Part shown: in pieces, positions 42,264 through 50,013 of the stretch
Position numbering within the stretch: the stretch's first letter is position 1
Layout: every line of letters starts with the position of its first letter
NCBI RefSeq assembly: GCF_025210165.1
Contig: NZ_JAOASI010000039.1
Location: 62,001 to 126,000 of the forward strand
Direction: 5' to 3'
Length of the DNA stretch: 64,000 nucleotides
From: Tepidibacter sp.
Lineage (GTDB): Bacteria; Bacillota; Clostridia; Peptostreptococcales; Peptostreptococcaceae
Made by a program: the position numbers and the translations under genes
The notes under the pieces: model-generated
The model's input: the letters and a program-made list of their open reading frames with translations, nothing else
What the model was told of the DNA's origin: nothing
Databases searched by the model: none

Positions 42264-42719
42264 ATGGGTCTTATTTATATGTCTCCAGTGGTGTTAACAC
42301 TTATTATATTTGCATTGTGGAATCACTTAAAAGATAAAAATTGGAATATTCATTATTTTAGGAAAAGAACTCTGATATTTTTTTCGATGGCGATTATATT
42401 TTTATCTATGTGTGTATTTGATTGTATTGCTGTTGTAGTATATAAATTAGATATTTACAAATTGCCGTCTATTAAAGGAACAATATCTGAAATTCACACA
42501 GTAGAAAAACCAAGGGGTGATAGCAAAATTATATTAAACAATGAAGAGTATCTTGTTGATGTAGAATTATTGAGAGGTAAAAATGTATTAAATAATGGTT
42601 TTTTTTATAATAATAAGAATTATCGAATATATTTAACTCCTATTTTTAGAAGAGTATGTGATATAATTGATTTGTCGAATTTAGAAAACAGTAAAAATAT
42701 AAATGGGATTAAACATTAG
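42264..42719 (+). CDS. Small membrane protein, unknown
   Basis: A 151-residue protein with two membrane segments (residues about 4-20 and 34-58, 'LIFFSMAIIFLSMCVFDCIAVVVY'), followed by a soluble, beta-rich C-terminal domain of about 90 residues. Strong RBS AGGGGGTT at the ATG 42264; the frame could extend to 42168 but without a ribosome site. It lies among decayed accessory DNA. No family recognised. Confidence 0.55.
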   Translation: MGLIYMSPVVLTLIIFALWNHLKDKNWNIHYFRKRTLIFFSMAIIFLSMCVFDCIAVVVYKLDIYKLPSIKGTISEIHTVEKPRGDSKIILNNEEYLVDVELLRGKNVLNNGFFYNNKNYRIYLTPIFRRVCDIIDLSNLENSKNINGIKH

Positions 42720-42743
42720 TTTAACGCATGTCAAGTGTGTTAA

Positions 42744-42923
42744 TTATAAAATATTTTCCATAGATATATCTTTAGAAACCCTCATTTTACGTATAAAAAA
42801 ATAGACTGATACACTTGCTTCTGGGTCAAGATTGTCCGAACATAATTTTCTTATAAACTGTATTAATAAAATATTTGTGTTGTGGTATACCAAACATTTT
42901 ACACTAGAAGTACTCTTTTTCAT
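42744..42923 (-). CDS. Short ORF, 59 residues, probable gene remnant
   Basis: Encodes a protein-like sequence with 'LIQFIRKLCSDNLDPEASVS' and 'FIRKMRVSKDISMENIL'. The upstream region has only a weak AAAAGG as RBS. It lies in a 490-base stretch between the membrane protein at 42264 and ndpA-like gene, next to family-2 copy 4. It may be the tail of a lost accessory gene. No family recognised. Confidence 0.35.
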   Translation of the reverse strand: MKKSTSSVKCLVYHNTNILLIQFIRKLCSDNLDPEASVSVYFFIRKMRVSKDISMENIL

Positions 42924-43000
42924 ACCTTTTTTGGATACTCAACACGCTTAACCTTATTTATATCTTTAAAAAGCTATATAAACTTTTAGGTTGGTAAACT

Positions 43001-43203
43001 AAAAAATGATGCTCGTTGGAATGTTAGATACTTTTTTGTTAATATTCTACTATAAAACTTAGATTGTGGCGTTTGAATATTCGTTAAAAAAGTTCGTTGT
43101 CTGACCAACGGGAGTTTAGAACTTTTAGAATATTTAATAGGCCACAATCTTTAGTTTTATTGGAATATTGACTAAGTATCGGTATTCCAATGAGCATCAT
43201 TTT
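43001..43203 (+). repeat. Family-2 long-hairpin repeat, copy 4 (full length)
   Basis: About 90% identical to copy 2. Compensating changes in the outer arm: GTTGGAAT with ATTCCAAT here, GTTGAAAT with ATTTCAAT in copy 2; TGATGC pairs with GCATCA here, where copy 2 has GTATCA. The centre keeps TGACCAACGGGAGTTTA. It begins 11 bases after the 3' end of the opposing ndpA-like gene. Confidence 0.9.
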
Positions 43204-43213
43204 GATCTACACC

Positions 43214-44227
43214 CTATTTTTCTTCATAAAACTTTACATTCTTTATAACTATATCAACACTTCCATCTGGATTCTTCTTCATTTGATATTTAAGAGAGTC
43301 CTCAAACTCATCCATACTGCCCTTTATCTCAAACCCAGTATCTGTTTTTATACTCTTCTTTTTAAGCTTTTTCTCAACCCACTTCTTATCTATTGTAAAA
43401 TTACTCTCTTCTATTCCATCTTCAAACATCTGCTCTTTAAATCCATATTTCAAATCATCATCTTCTACTGTTTTTTCTATAAATTCTTCTATATCAACTG
43501 CCTCTTTTTCCTTTAATGTATAAAGTAGATTTTCTCTCATAACTCTAGCCGTATCTATATCATCATAAAAGCTATTTGCTATCCATTTTTCAGTTGAATC
43601 TCTAAATATTTTAGTTTTATCCTTATCATCAAATACAATCGTGCAATCAAATAATTTTTTTACAAAAAAGCTTTCCTCCTTATAAGCTGATTTTGCAGCT
43701 TTTTTATCTAAAATCTCTAAATGGTATTCATCATTAACTCCACTAAGACCTACTATTGCAGCAGTTTTTATTTTCTGAGAAGAGCTTAAAAGACCTACTT
43801 CATGGGGAACTAAATTTATTTTTAATCTATCTTCTACTACCTCTATTGAGTGAGTATACGATTTTTTATATTCAAGAGGAAGTATTTCAACATAAGTATC
43901 CTCTTTTATAGAATATAGACATATAGCTAAATCACATGATTCTACAGATGCATCCTCCTTCATCTTATCAAATATGTTCTGTGCAATTTCTTTTGAATTA
44001 TCTACAAATGTATTATTGTCATATATTATTTTTTCACATAAGTCTTTTAATACATTCTCATTTTCATTAAAAGTAGCCTTTTTTAAATCATCATTCCTTA
44101 ATACTTTTTTAGTATGTTTTTGTAAAAGCTCTTCTATCTCCTTTGTCATTATACCTTCAAAGTCATTTAAAACTGGCATATCAGAATTCTTATCTAGTAC
44201 ATGTATTATAAACTTGTGTATTATCAT
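43214..44227 (-). CDS. Nucleoid-associated protein, NdpA/YejK family
   Basis: A 337-residue member of the 37-kDa nucleoid-associated protein family. It starts 'MIIHKFIIHVLDKNSDMPVLN', has 'LAICLYSIKEDTYVEILPLEYKKSY' in the middle, and 'AIVGLSGVNDEYHLEILDKK' where family members have the second conserved block. It is presumed to bind DNA; its cellular role is poorly known. It overlaps the pseudouridine synthase gene by one base, so the two are translationally coupled. Confidence 0.78.
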   Translation of the reverse strand: MIIHKFIIHVLDKNSDMPVLNDFEGIMTKEIEELLQKHTKKVLRNDDLKKATFNENENVLKDLCEKIIYDNNTFVDNSKEIAQNIFDKMKEDASVESCDLAICLYSIKEDTYVEILPLEYKKSYTHSIEVVEDRLKINLVPHEVGLLSSSQKIKTAAIVGLSGVNDEYHLEILDKKAAKSAYKEESFFVKKLFDCTIVFDDKDKTKIFRDSTEKWIANSFYDDIDTARVMRENLLYTLKEKEAVDIEEFIEKTVEDDDLKYGFKEQMFEDGIEESNFTIDKKWVEKKLKKKSIKTDTGFEIKGSMDEFEDSLKYQMKKNPDGSVDIVIKNVKFYEEK

Positions 44228-45138
44228 TATTTCTCCCCCTTTAGCTTTTCTATTAATTCTTTCATATCATCTGGAAGTTCTGCTTTTAAATTAAGAATTT
44301 CTTTAGTTCTAGGTTGATTAAAATCTAATTTATAAGCATGAAGAGCTTGTCTTTTTATTAATTCTTCATCAACATATCCATAAATTTCATCTCCTATTAT
44401 TGGATATCCTAAGTGACTTAAGTGAACTCTTATTTGGTGTGTTCTTCCAGTTTCAAGTAATACCTCTACTATTGTAGAATTCTCTAATCTTTCTATAACT
44501 TTAAAATGAGATACAGATTTTTGCCCTCTTTCATCTACTACTCTTTTTATAGAATCTTCTTCTCTATATATAGGCTGATCTATAGTTCCAGAGTCTTCTT
44601 TTATTACACCTTTAACTATAGCTATATACTTTTTAGTTACCTTATTTTCCTTCATATCTTGAGATAATAAATGATGTGCATATGCATTCTTTGCGACTAT
44701 TAATAGACCAGATGTATTCATATCTAATCTATTTACAAATCTTATTCTAGGTTCTTCGCTCTTATCCTTTAAATAAAACATAATTCCATTTGCAATAGTT
44801 TTATCTATGTGACTCTTTGTTGGATGAACAACCATATATGGAGGCTTACTTATCATCATAATATCAAAGTCTTCATATAATACTTGTATATTTAAATCTT
44901 GAGGTTCAAAATGATTACTTTCTTCATCTATTTTAATTTGTATTAAATCACCTATTTTAGTTTCATAAGAAAGAGTTTGATATTTTGAATTAACTAATAT
45001 ATTTCTATCTTTTTTCATTTTATTTATAAATCTAACAGACATATTCAATTTATCTAACAAAATCTTTTTCAGTGTAAGTCCTTTATCTTGTACTTGATAT
45101 GATATCAAGTTGTATCTTTGATTTTTTTTATCCAGCAA
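44227..45138 (-). CDS. RluA-family 23S rRNA pseudouridine synthase
   Basis: A 303-residue protein. Residues about 15-75 form an S4-like RNA-binding domain ('LTLKKILLDKLNMSVRFINKMKKD'). The catalytic Asp is in 'FVNRLDMNTSGLLIVAKNA' (HRLD-type motif, here NRLD), with 'TGRTHQIRVHLSHLGYPIIGD' as the second signature. It isomerises uridines in rRNA. The replacement of the usual His by Asn before Arg-Leu-Asp is a small deviation. An RluD-type role is likely but not provable. Confidence 0.88.
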   Translation of the reverse strand: MLDKKNQRYNLISYQVQDKGLTLKKILLDKLNMSVRFINKMKKDRNILVNSKYQTLSYETKIGDLIQIKIDEESNHFEPQDLNIQVLYEDFDIMMISKPPYMVVHPTKSHIDKTIANGIMFYLKDKSEEPRIRFVNRLDMNTSGLLIVAKNAYAHHLLSQDMKENKVTKKYIAIVKGVIKEDSGTIDQPIYREEDSIKRVVDERGQKSVSHFKVIERLENSTIVEVLLETGRTHQIRVHLSHLGYPIIGDEIYGYVDEELIKRQALHAYKLDFNQPRTKEILNLKAELPDDMKELIEKLKGEK

Positions 45139-45263
45139 ATTATTTCCTCCTAATTATAATAGTCAATATAGGTATTATATTATTTATATTTTTAATAGGC
45201 AAGTTATTAGATTAATCTAATTATGTTATAATATCTTTAGGGTTAATGAAAGGGAGATTTTAT

Positions 45264-46064
45264 ATGAAAAAAATTATAAATATAACTGCTAATTTATCTG
45301 TCATCTCTCAGGAAACTGCCAAAACGTTAAAATCAAAATTAGAGTCCAAGGGATTTGAAGTTACAGATAAACTAACTTCAAAAGTAGATCTTATAGTATG
45401 CATAGGTGGGGATGGTTCTTTTTTAAAAACAGTTCACGAATATAACTTTACATCAATTCCTATTATAGGTATCAATACAGGACATCTAGGATTTTTTCAA
45501 GAAATACGTCCATCTGAGATAGATGATTTTATAGATTCTTATATAAAAAATGATTATTATATACAAGAAATAAACCCTATAAAATCTTACATCTATACAA
45601 AAAATAGATGTGTTGAATCACTTGCAATAAATGAGATAGTTATAAAAAACAATTTATCAAGAACTATACATTTGAATTTAAGTGTAAACAATAATTTTAT
45701 AGAGAAATTCAGTGGAGATGGAATAATAGTATCAACTCCAACAGGTTCTACTGCATACAATTATTCATCTGGTGGAAGTATTGTCGATCCTAGTCTGAAA
45801 TTGATTCAAATAACACCTCTATCTCCTATCAATACTAATGCTTATAGATCTTTTACATCTAGTATTATATTATCTGAGCATTCTGTAGTTGATATAACTC
45901 CAGAATGTAGATTTGAAAATTCTGTTTTGATAGTACATGATGGTGTTGAGCATAAATATAGTGCAACTACTAAAATTATAATAAAATCTTCTGATATTAA
46001 AATAAAATTACTTAGATTTAAAAACTATGAATTTTGGAACAAGGTATCAGAAAAGTTTTTATAA
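45264..46064 (+). CDS. nadK: NAD kinase
   Basis: A 266-residue enzyme that phosphorylates NAD+ to NADP+. The 'CIGGDGSFLKT' motif carries the catalytic Asp; 'INTGHLGFFQE' and 'STPTGSTAYNYSSGGSIVDP' are the other hallmarks. The start is the ATG at 45264 after AAAGGGAG; the upstream ATG at 45246 sits ahead of that ribosome site. It is followed 19 bases later by a phosphodiesterase gene, probably as one operon. Confidence 0.93.
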   Translation: MKKIINITANLSVISQETAKTLKSKLESKGFEVTDKLTSKVDLIVCIGGDGSFLKTVHEYNFTSIPIIGINTGHLGFFQEIRPSEIDDFIDSYIKNDYYIQEINPIKSYIYTKNRCVESLAINEIVIKNNLSRTIHLNLSVNNNFIEKFSGDGIIVSTPTGSTAYNYSSGGSIVDPSLKLIQITPLSPINTNAYRSFTSSIILSEHSVVDITPECRFENSVLIVHDGVEHKYSATTKIIIKSSDIKIKLLRFKNYEFWNKVSEKFL

Positions 46065-46083
46065 ATTATAGGAGGAAATACAT

Positions 46084-46629
46084 ATGAAATTAGGAATAAT
46101 AAGCGATACGCATGGAAGCTTAACTTATTTTAATAAAGCTTTATCTTATTTAAACGACTGCGAATATATACTTCATGCAGGAGATGTATTATATCACGGT
46201 CCTAGGAACCCACTTCCTGATGGATATAATCCAAAAGAATTAGCAGTTAAAATCAATTCTTTAAATAATTTAATATTTGCAAGTGGAAATTGTGATTCTG
46301 ATGTTGATCAAATGGTTATAAACCATCCAATTCAAACACCTTTTGTATTTAGCAAACTTAATGATTTAAATATTCTTATCTGTCATGGCTATAGAAAATC
46401 TAAAGAAGATATAATAAAAATGGCAAAAGATTATAATGCAGATATATTAATTTCTGGTCACACACATGTAAAAGAACTTTACAAGGATGGCAGTTTAATA
46501 GTACTTAATCCAGGTAGTACGTCACTTCCTAAAGATGGTACTCACTCAATAGCTATAGTAGAAGATAACTCAATAACGCTTATAAATATAATTACAGGTA
46601 AAATTTTGAAAGAGATTAATATACTTTAA
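46084..46629 (+). CDS. yfcE: YfcE/MJ0936-family metallophosphoesterase
   Basis: A 181-residue phosphodiesterase with the full calcineurin-like motif series: 'IISDTHG', 'LHAGDV', 'ASGNCD', 'ICHGY', 'ISGHTHV'. These bind two metal ions. The family hydrolyses phosphodiesters in vitro; the physiological substrate is not settled. GGAGGAAA precedes the ATG, 19 bases after nadK. Confidence 0.9.
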   Translation: MKLGIISDTHGSLTYFNKALSYLNDCEYILHAGDVLYHGPRNPLPDGYNPKELAVKINSLNNLIFASGNCDSDVDQMVINHPIQTPFVFSKLNDLNILICHGYRKSKEDIIKMAKDYNADILISGHTHVKELYKDGSLIVLNPGSTSLPKDGTHSIAIVEDNSITLINIITGKILKEINIL

Positions 46630-46632
46630 ATC

Positions 46633-46675
46633 AAAGAAGCTTATTAAAATATTTAATATTTTAATAAGCTTCTTT
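46633..46675. terminator. Bidirectional terminator
   Basis: Long hairpin with arms AAAGAAGCTTATTAAAATAT and its complement, between the convergent yfcE and PII-like genes. Confidence 0.85.
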
Positions 46676-46696
46676 GGATTAAGTATACAAATTTAA

Positions 46697-47053
46697 TTAT
46701 TTAGCTTCTATTTTGTCTATTCCAAAACCATGACACTCTACGACTGGAAGTACAAATAAAAATCCAACTCCTGGCTCTTGCATATAATTTAGCTCTTCTT
46801 TTATTTTATCAACAGTTTTTCTTAATAATTCTTCATCTCTTATTACACTTATAATAGTCTTGTTGTAAGGCTTGTGACCTTCTATCAACTTCTTTATCCC
46901 TGAAAATACAGGAACATCTATATCATGGTCTAGAAGAACCTTCCCCATTCCCTCGCTGTCTATAACAGTAGCACCTAAATTCAGATGATAAAATATATCT
47001 AATACATCATCCAACTTATCTACCTCATTTAAAACTAAATATAAAGCATACAT
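46697..47053 (-). CDS. PII-like signalling-type protein
   Basis: A 118-residue protein with a ferredoxin-like beta-alpha-beta pattern: 'ALYLVLNEVDKLDDVLDIFY', 'LGATVIDSEGMGKVL', 'KTIISVIRDEELLRKTVDKI', 'GVGFLFVLPVVECHGF'. This resembles distant PII/GlnB-type proteins, but the T-loop Tyr and classical signature are missing. The ATG at 47053 follows AAAGGGGGTT. Ligand unknown. It lies next to a DUF1294 gene, perhaps as an operon. Confidence 0.6.
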   Translation of the reverse strand: MYALYLVLNEVDKLDDVLDIFYHLNLGATVIDSEGMGKVLLDHDIDVPVFSGIKKLIEGHKPYNKTIISVIRDEELLRKTVDKIKEELNYMQEPGVGFLFVLPVVECHGFGIDKIEAK

Positions 47054-47068
47054 AATGCACAACCCCCT

Positions 47069-47395
47069 TTAAATCAAATATCTATATATTAAAAATGAAA
47101 CGACTAAATTTAATAAAAATATAGAAGGAATGCCTATATAAAATTTATCTTTTTGAGTTTTATGCCTAAAAACTGTCATTCCCATAACAACACCTAAAGC
47201 TCCTCCTAAAAGTGAAACCACAAAAAACCTAAGTTCTTTAGTTCTAAATTGTCTTCTTCTAGCTTTTCTCTTATCTAGACCAGTCATTATAAATCCGTAT
47301 ATATTTATGATTATATAATAATAAATCAAATATATTCCTAAATTATTTAAATATTGACTTACATTAGTATTGATTATGTTTTGAATATAGGTCAT
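47069..47395 (-). CDS. DUF1294 membrane protein
   Basis: A 108-residue protein with three hydrophobic segments. The signature 'MTGLDKRKARRRQFRTKE' followed by 'LLGGALGVVMGMTVFRHKTQ' is characteristic of DUF1294. A good GAAGGGAG lies before the ATG. Its function is not known. It is probably co-transcribed with the PII-like gene 15 bases downstream. Confidence 0.8.
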   Translation of the reverse strand: MTYIQNIINTNVSQYLNNLGIYLIYYYIIINIYGFIMTGLDKRKARRRQFRTKELRFFVVSLLGGALGVVMGMTVFRHKTQKDKFYIGIPSIFLLNLVVSFLIYRYLI

Positions 47396-47465
47396 TTTAA
47401 AATACTCCCTTCTTTATTATTTATATATATTATATCACTTTTTATTATATTTTGTAATTTAACAA

Positions 47466-47506
47466 AAAATAAATCCAGCATATACCTATATACTGGATTT
47501 ATTTTT
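47466..47506 (-). terminator. Terminator after pepT
   Basis: Hairpin with arms AAAAATAAATCCAG and CTGGATTTATTTTT, on the 3' side of pepT and upstream of DUF1294. Confidence 0.75.
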
Positions 47507-47516
47507 AATACCTATA

Positions 47517-48746
47517 TTAATTTTTACATTCATATTTTTGAACTATCTTAACTACAAGCTCTACTGCTTTTTCCATAGCAAATGTAGGTATATATTCGTA
47601 TTTACCGTGGAAATTATGTCCTCCAGTAAATATATTAGGTGTTGGAAGACCTTCAAACGAAAGTCTAGCTCCATCAGTTCCTCCTCTTATAGGCTTTATC
47701 ATAGGAGTTATACCTGTTTCTTTCATAGCTTCCTCAACTATATCAACTATATATTTTACAGGCTCTACCTTTTCCTTCATATTATAATATTGATCATTCA
47801 TATCTAATACAGCAGTATTTTTTCCATATTTTCCGTTGATTTTGTTTACTACATCTTCCATAACCTTTTTTCTATTTTCAAAGCTATTCATATCAAAATC
47901 TCTTATTATGTACTCCATCTTAACCTCTTCAACACTTCCATTTAATTCATCTAAATGATAGAACCCTTCATATCCATCAGTCTTTGATGGTATTTCTTCT
48001 TTAGGAAGCATTCCACCTAGCTCCATAGCTATTAAAACAGCATTTTTCATCTTATTCTTAGCGTATCCCGGATGAACATTTTTCCCATTTACTTTAATGA
48101 CAGCTCCTGCTGCATTAAAGTTTTCATATTCTAATTCTCCTATTTCTCCACCATCTAAAGTATAAGCGTATTTTGCTCCAAACTTTTCAATATCGAACTT
48201 GTCAGCACCTCTTCCAATTTCTTCATCAGGTGTAAATCCAATTCTTATTTTACCATGCTTTATTTCAGGATTATTTATTAAGTACTCCATAGCTGTAACT
48301 ATTTCAGCTATACCAGCCTTATCATCAGCACCTAAAAGAGTTGTACCGTCTGTAGTTATAAGAGTTTTTCCTACATAATTCAGAATCTCTGGTGAATCAC
48401 TTGGAGATAATACTACACTACCGTCTTCGCTTAATACAATATCTTTTCCATCATAATTTTCAACTATTTTAGGATTTACATTTTTTCCACTCATATCTGG
48501 AGCTGTGTCCATATGAGCTATAAACCCTATAGTTTCTACTTCTTTATCTGTATTAGATTCAAGAGTTGCCATTACATAACCGTTCTCATCAACAGCTGCA
48601 TCTGATAATCCAATTTCCTTTAATTCCTCAACTAGTTTTTTTGCAAAATCAATTTGAATATTTGAACTAGGACAAGAACTAGAACTTGGATCTGCCTTTG
48701 TATCTTCCTTAACATATTTTATAAATCTATCAACAACCTTGCTCAT
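47517..48746 (-). CDS. pepT: Peptidase T (tripeptidase)
   Basis: A 409-residue M20 zinc peptidase that removes the N-terminal residue from tripeptides. Metal ligands are in '[14 protein letters not shown]' (His, Asp), '[17 protein letters not shown]' (bridging Asp), and '[14 protein letters not shown]' (catalytic Glu and metal Glu). '[17 protein letters not shown]' and '[10 protein letters not shown]' complete the site. The length is standard. It stands alone with GAGGGTTTT as RBS. Confidence 0.95.
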   Translation of the reverse strand: MSKVVDRFIKYVKEDTKADPSSSSCPSSNIQIDFAKKLVEELKEIGLSDAAVDENGYVMATLESNTDKEVETIGFIAHMDTAPDMSGKNVNPKIVENYDGKDIVLSEDGSVVLSPSDSPEILNYVGKTLITTDGTTLLGADDKAGIAEIVTAMEYLINNPEIKHGKIRIGFTPDEEIGRGADKFDIEKFGAKYAYTLDGGEIGELEYENFNAAGAVIKVNGKNVHPGYAKNKMKNAVLIAMELGGMLPKEEIPSKTDGYEGFYHLDELNGSVEEVKMEYIIRDFDMNSFENRKKVMEDVVNKINGKYGKNTAVLDMNDQYYNMKEKVEPVKYIVDIVEEAMKETGITPMIKPIRGGTDGARLSFEGLPTPNIFTGGHNFHGKYEYIPTFAMEKAVELVVKIVQKYECKN

Positions 48747-48823
48747 ATCAAAACCCTCCTCAAAAACCTTTTCTTTATTTTACCATTACTTATTTAATAA
48801 TAAAATAATATATATAATTTTTT

Positions 48824-49867
48824 TCATATTATATTTACCTTTTTGAATATTTTGTAGAATACAACATAAAACATTAAATAAACCATACCTAATATCCCAT
48901 ATGATGCAAGGCCAATAAATATTATACCTAGAGCTGTTAATGGATGTATTCCAACTGAATTTGATATAACCTTTGGCTCTATTAATTCTATCATAATAGT
49001 TATTATAGCAAATAAAGCTATTATACCTACAGCTATAAAGTACTGTTTTTTTATAATATAAAAGATAAACATAGGTATATATATAAAACCAATTCCAATT
49101 ACTGGTATAATATCTAAAATAGCAACTAAAAGGCTTATAATCAATGTATACCTTATTTTTAATATCCAAAACCCTATCAAAGTACATATAAAAGTTATTC
49201 CTACCAATATTATGTATGCCTTTAAATATCCAAACATCATATGTTTAATTTCATTTAACATATTAGAAGCTTTTTTTCTTCCATCATCACAAAAAAAAGA
49301 TAAGAACTTGTTTTTTATCTTTTCCATGTCTTTATCAAAAAAATACAAACTAAATAATACAACAAACGCAACTATAAATAATAAAGGAACCCCTATTATC
49401 ATTTGGATGCCTTTATTTGTAATATTTAATAAACTATTAAATATATTATGAATATTAGACGAAAGCTGTTTTTGAACTCCTTGTACAATACCAGGCTCAA
49501 GTTTTTCATAAAATATATTCAGTTTATTCATTTGATTTACTAGCGTATGGTATAATTCATTAAAATCATCTATAGAACTCAGTATGTCCTTAGACTCTAT
49601 CTTCACGTTAAATACTATAAACGTACAAATTAGTAAGAGAATTATAAATATTAATACTGATAACAATATAGCAGATATACCTTTTTTTAAGTGGAATTTT
49701 TTATATAAATAATCTGTACATGGCTTTATAAGTACAGCAATTATAAATGCCAAAACGAATGGATATGTATACGGTATTGTTAATGAAAACACAATAAATA
49801 CTAATGTATATATAAGTGTAAAAACAAATGATTTCTTAATATTTTGAATAAAACATTTATCAAACAT
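48824..49867 (-). CDS. AI-2E family (YtvI/PerM-like) membrane transporter
   Basis: About 347 residues with roughly seven or eight membrane segments in the layout of the AI-2E/PerM family: an N-terminal hairpin ('FVLAFIIAVLIKPCTDYLYK'), a large helical extracellular loop (about residues 85-150), and a C-terminal bundle with 'ILVAILDIIPVIGIGFIYIP' and 'SVGIHPLTALGIIFIGLASYG'. The Pro-rich 'DIIPVIG' is the family hallmark. YtvI in Bacillus is sporulation-linked; the substrate here is unknown. Start chosen at the ATG after AAAGGTGAT. Confidence 0.85.
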   Translation of the reverse strand: MFDKCFIQNIKKSFVFTLIYTLVFIVFSLTIPYTYPFVLAFIIAVLIKPCTDYLYKKFHLKKGISAILLSVLIFIILLLICTFIVFNVKIESKDILSSIDDFNELYHTLVNQMNKLNIFYEKLEPGIVQGVQKQLSSNIHNIFNSLLNITNKGIQMIIGVPLLFIVAFVVLFSLYFFDKDMEKIKNKFLSFFCDDGRKKASNMLNEIKHMMFGYLKAYIILVGITFICTLIGFWILKIRYTLIISLLVAILDIIPVIGIGFIYIPMFIFYIIKKQYFIAVGIIALFAIITIMIELIEPKVISNSVGIHPLTALGIIFIGLASYGILGMVYLMFYVVFYKIFKKVNII

Positions 49868-49965
49868 ATTCATCACCTTTTATAAATTACTTTAATATTA
49901 TTATCTGCCTTTATAGTTATCTCTATGCAAAAATGATATAGCTTCCTAAAGAATCAAATAGACAA

Positions 49966-49999
49966 AAAAGGCGTCTCAATATATTTTGAGACAACCTTT
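49966..49999 (-). terminator. Terminator after the SLH protein gene
   Basis: Stem AAGG(TT)GTCTCAA/TTGAGAC(GC)CTT with T-run on the minus strand, 15 bases after the stop of the large surface protein. Confidence 0.75.
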
Positions 50000-50013
50000 C
50001 TTTCTTAGGCATT

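Noticed and set aside
48786-49187. 133-residue Tyr-rich frame overlapping the AI-2E transporter gene
   Set aside because: Same strand but another frame of a clear membrane-protein gene; the composition is typical of out-of-frame AT-rich DNA and there is no RBS.
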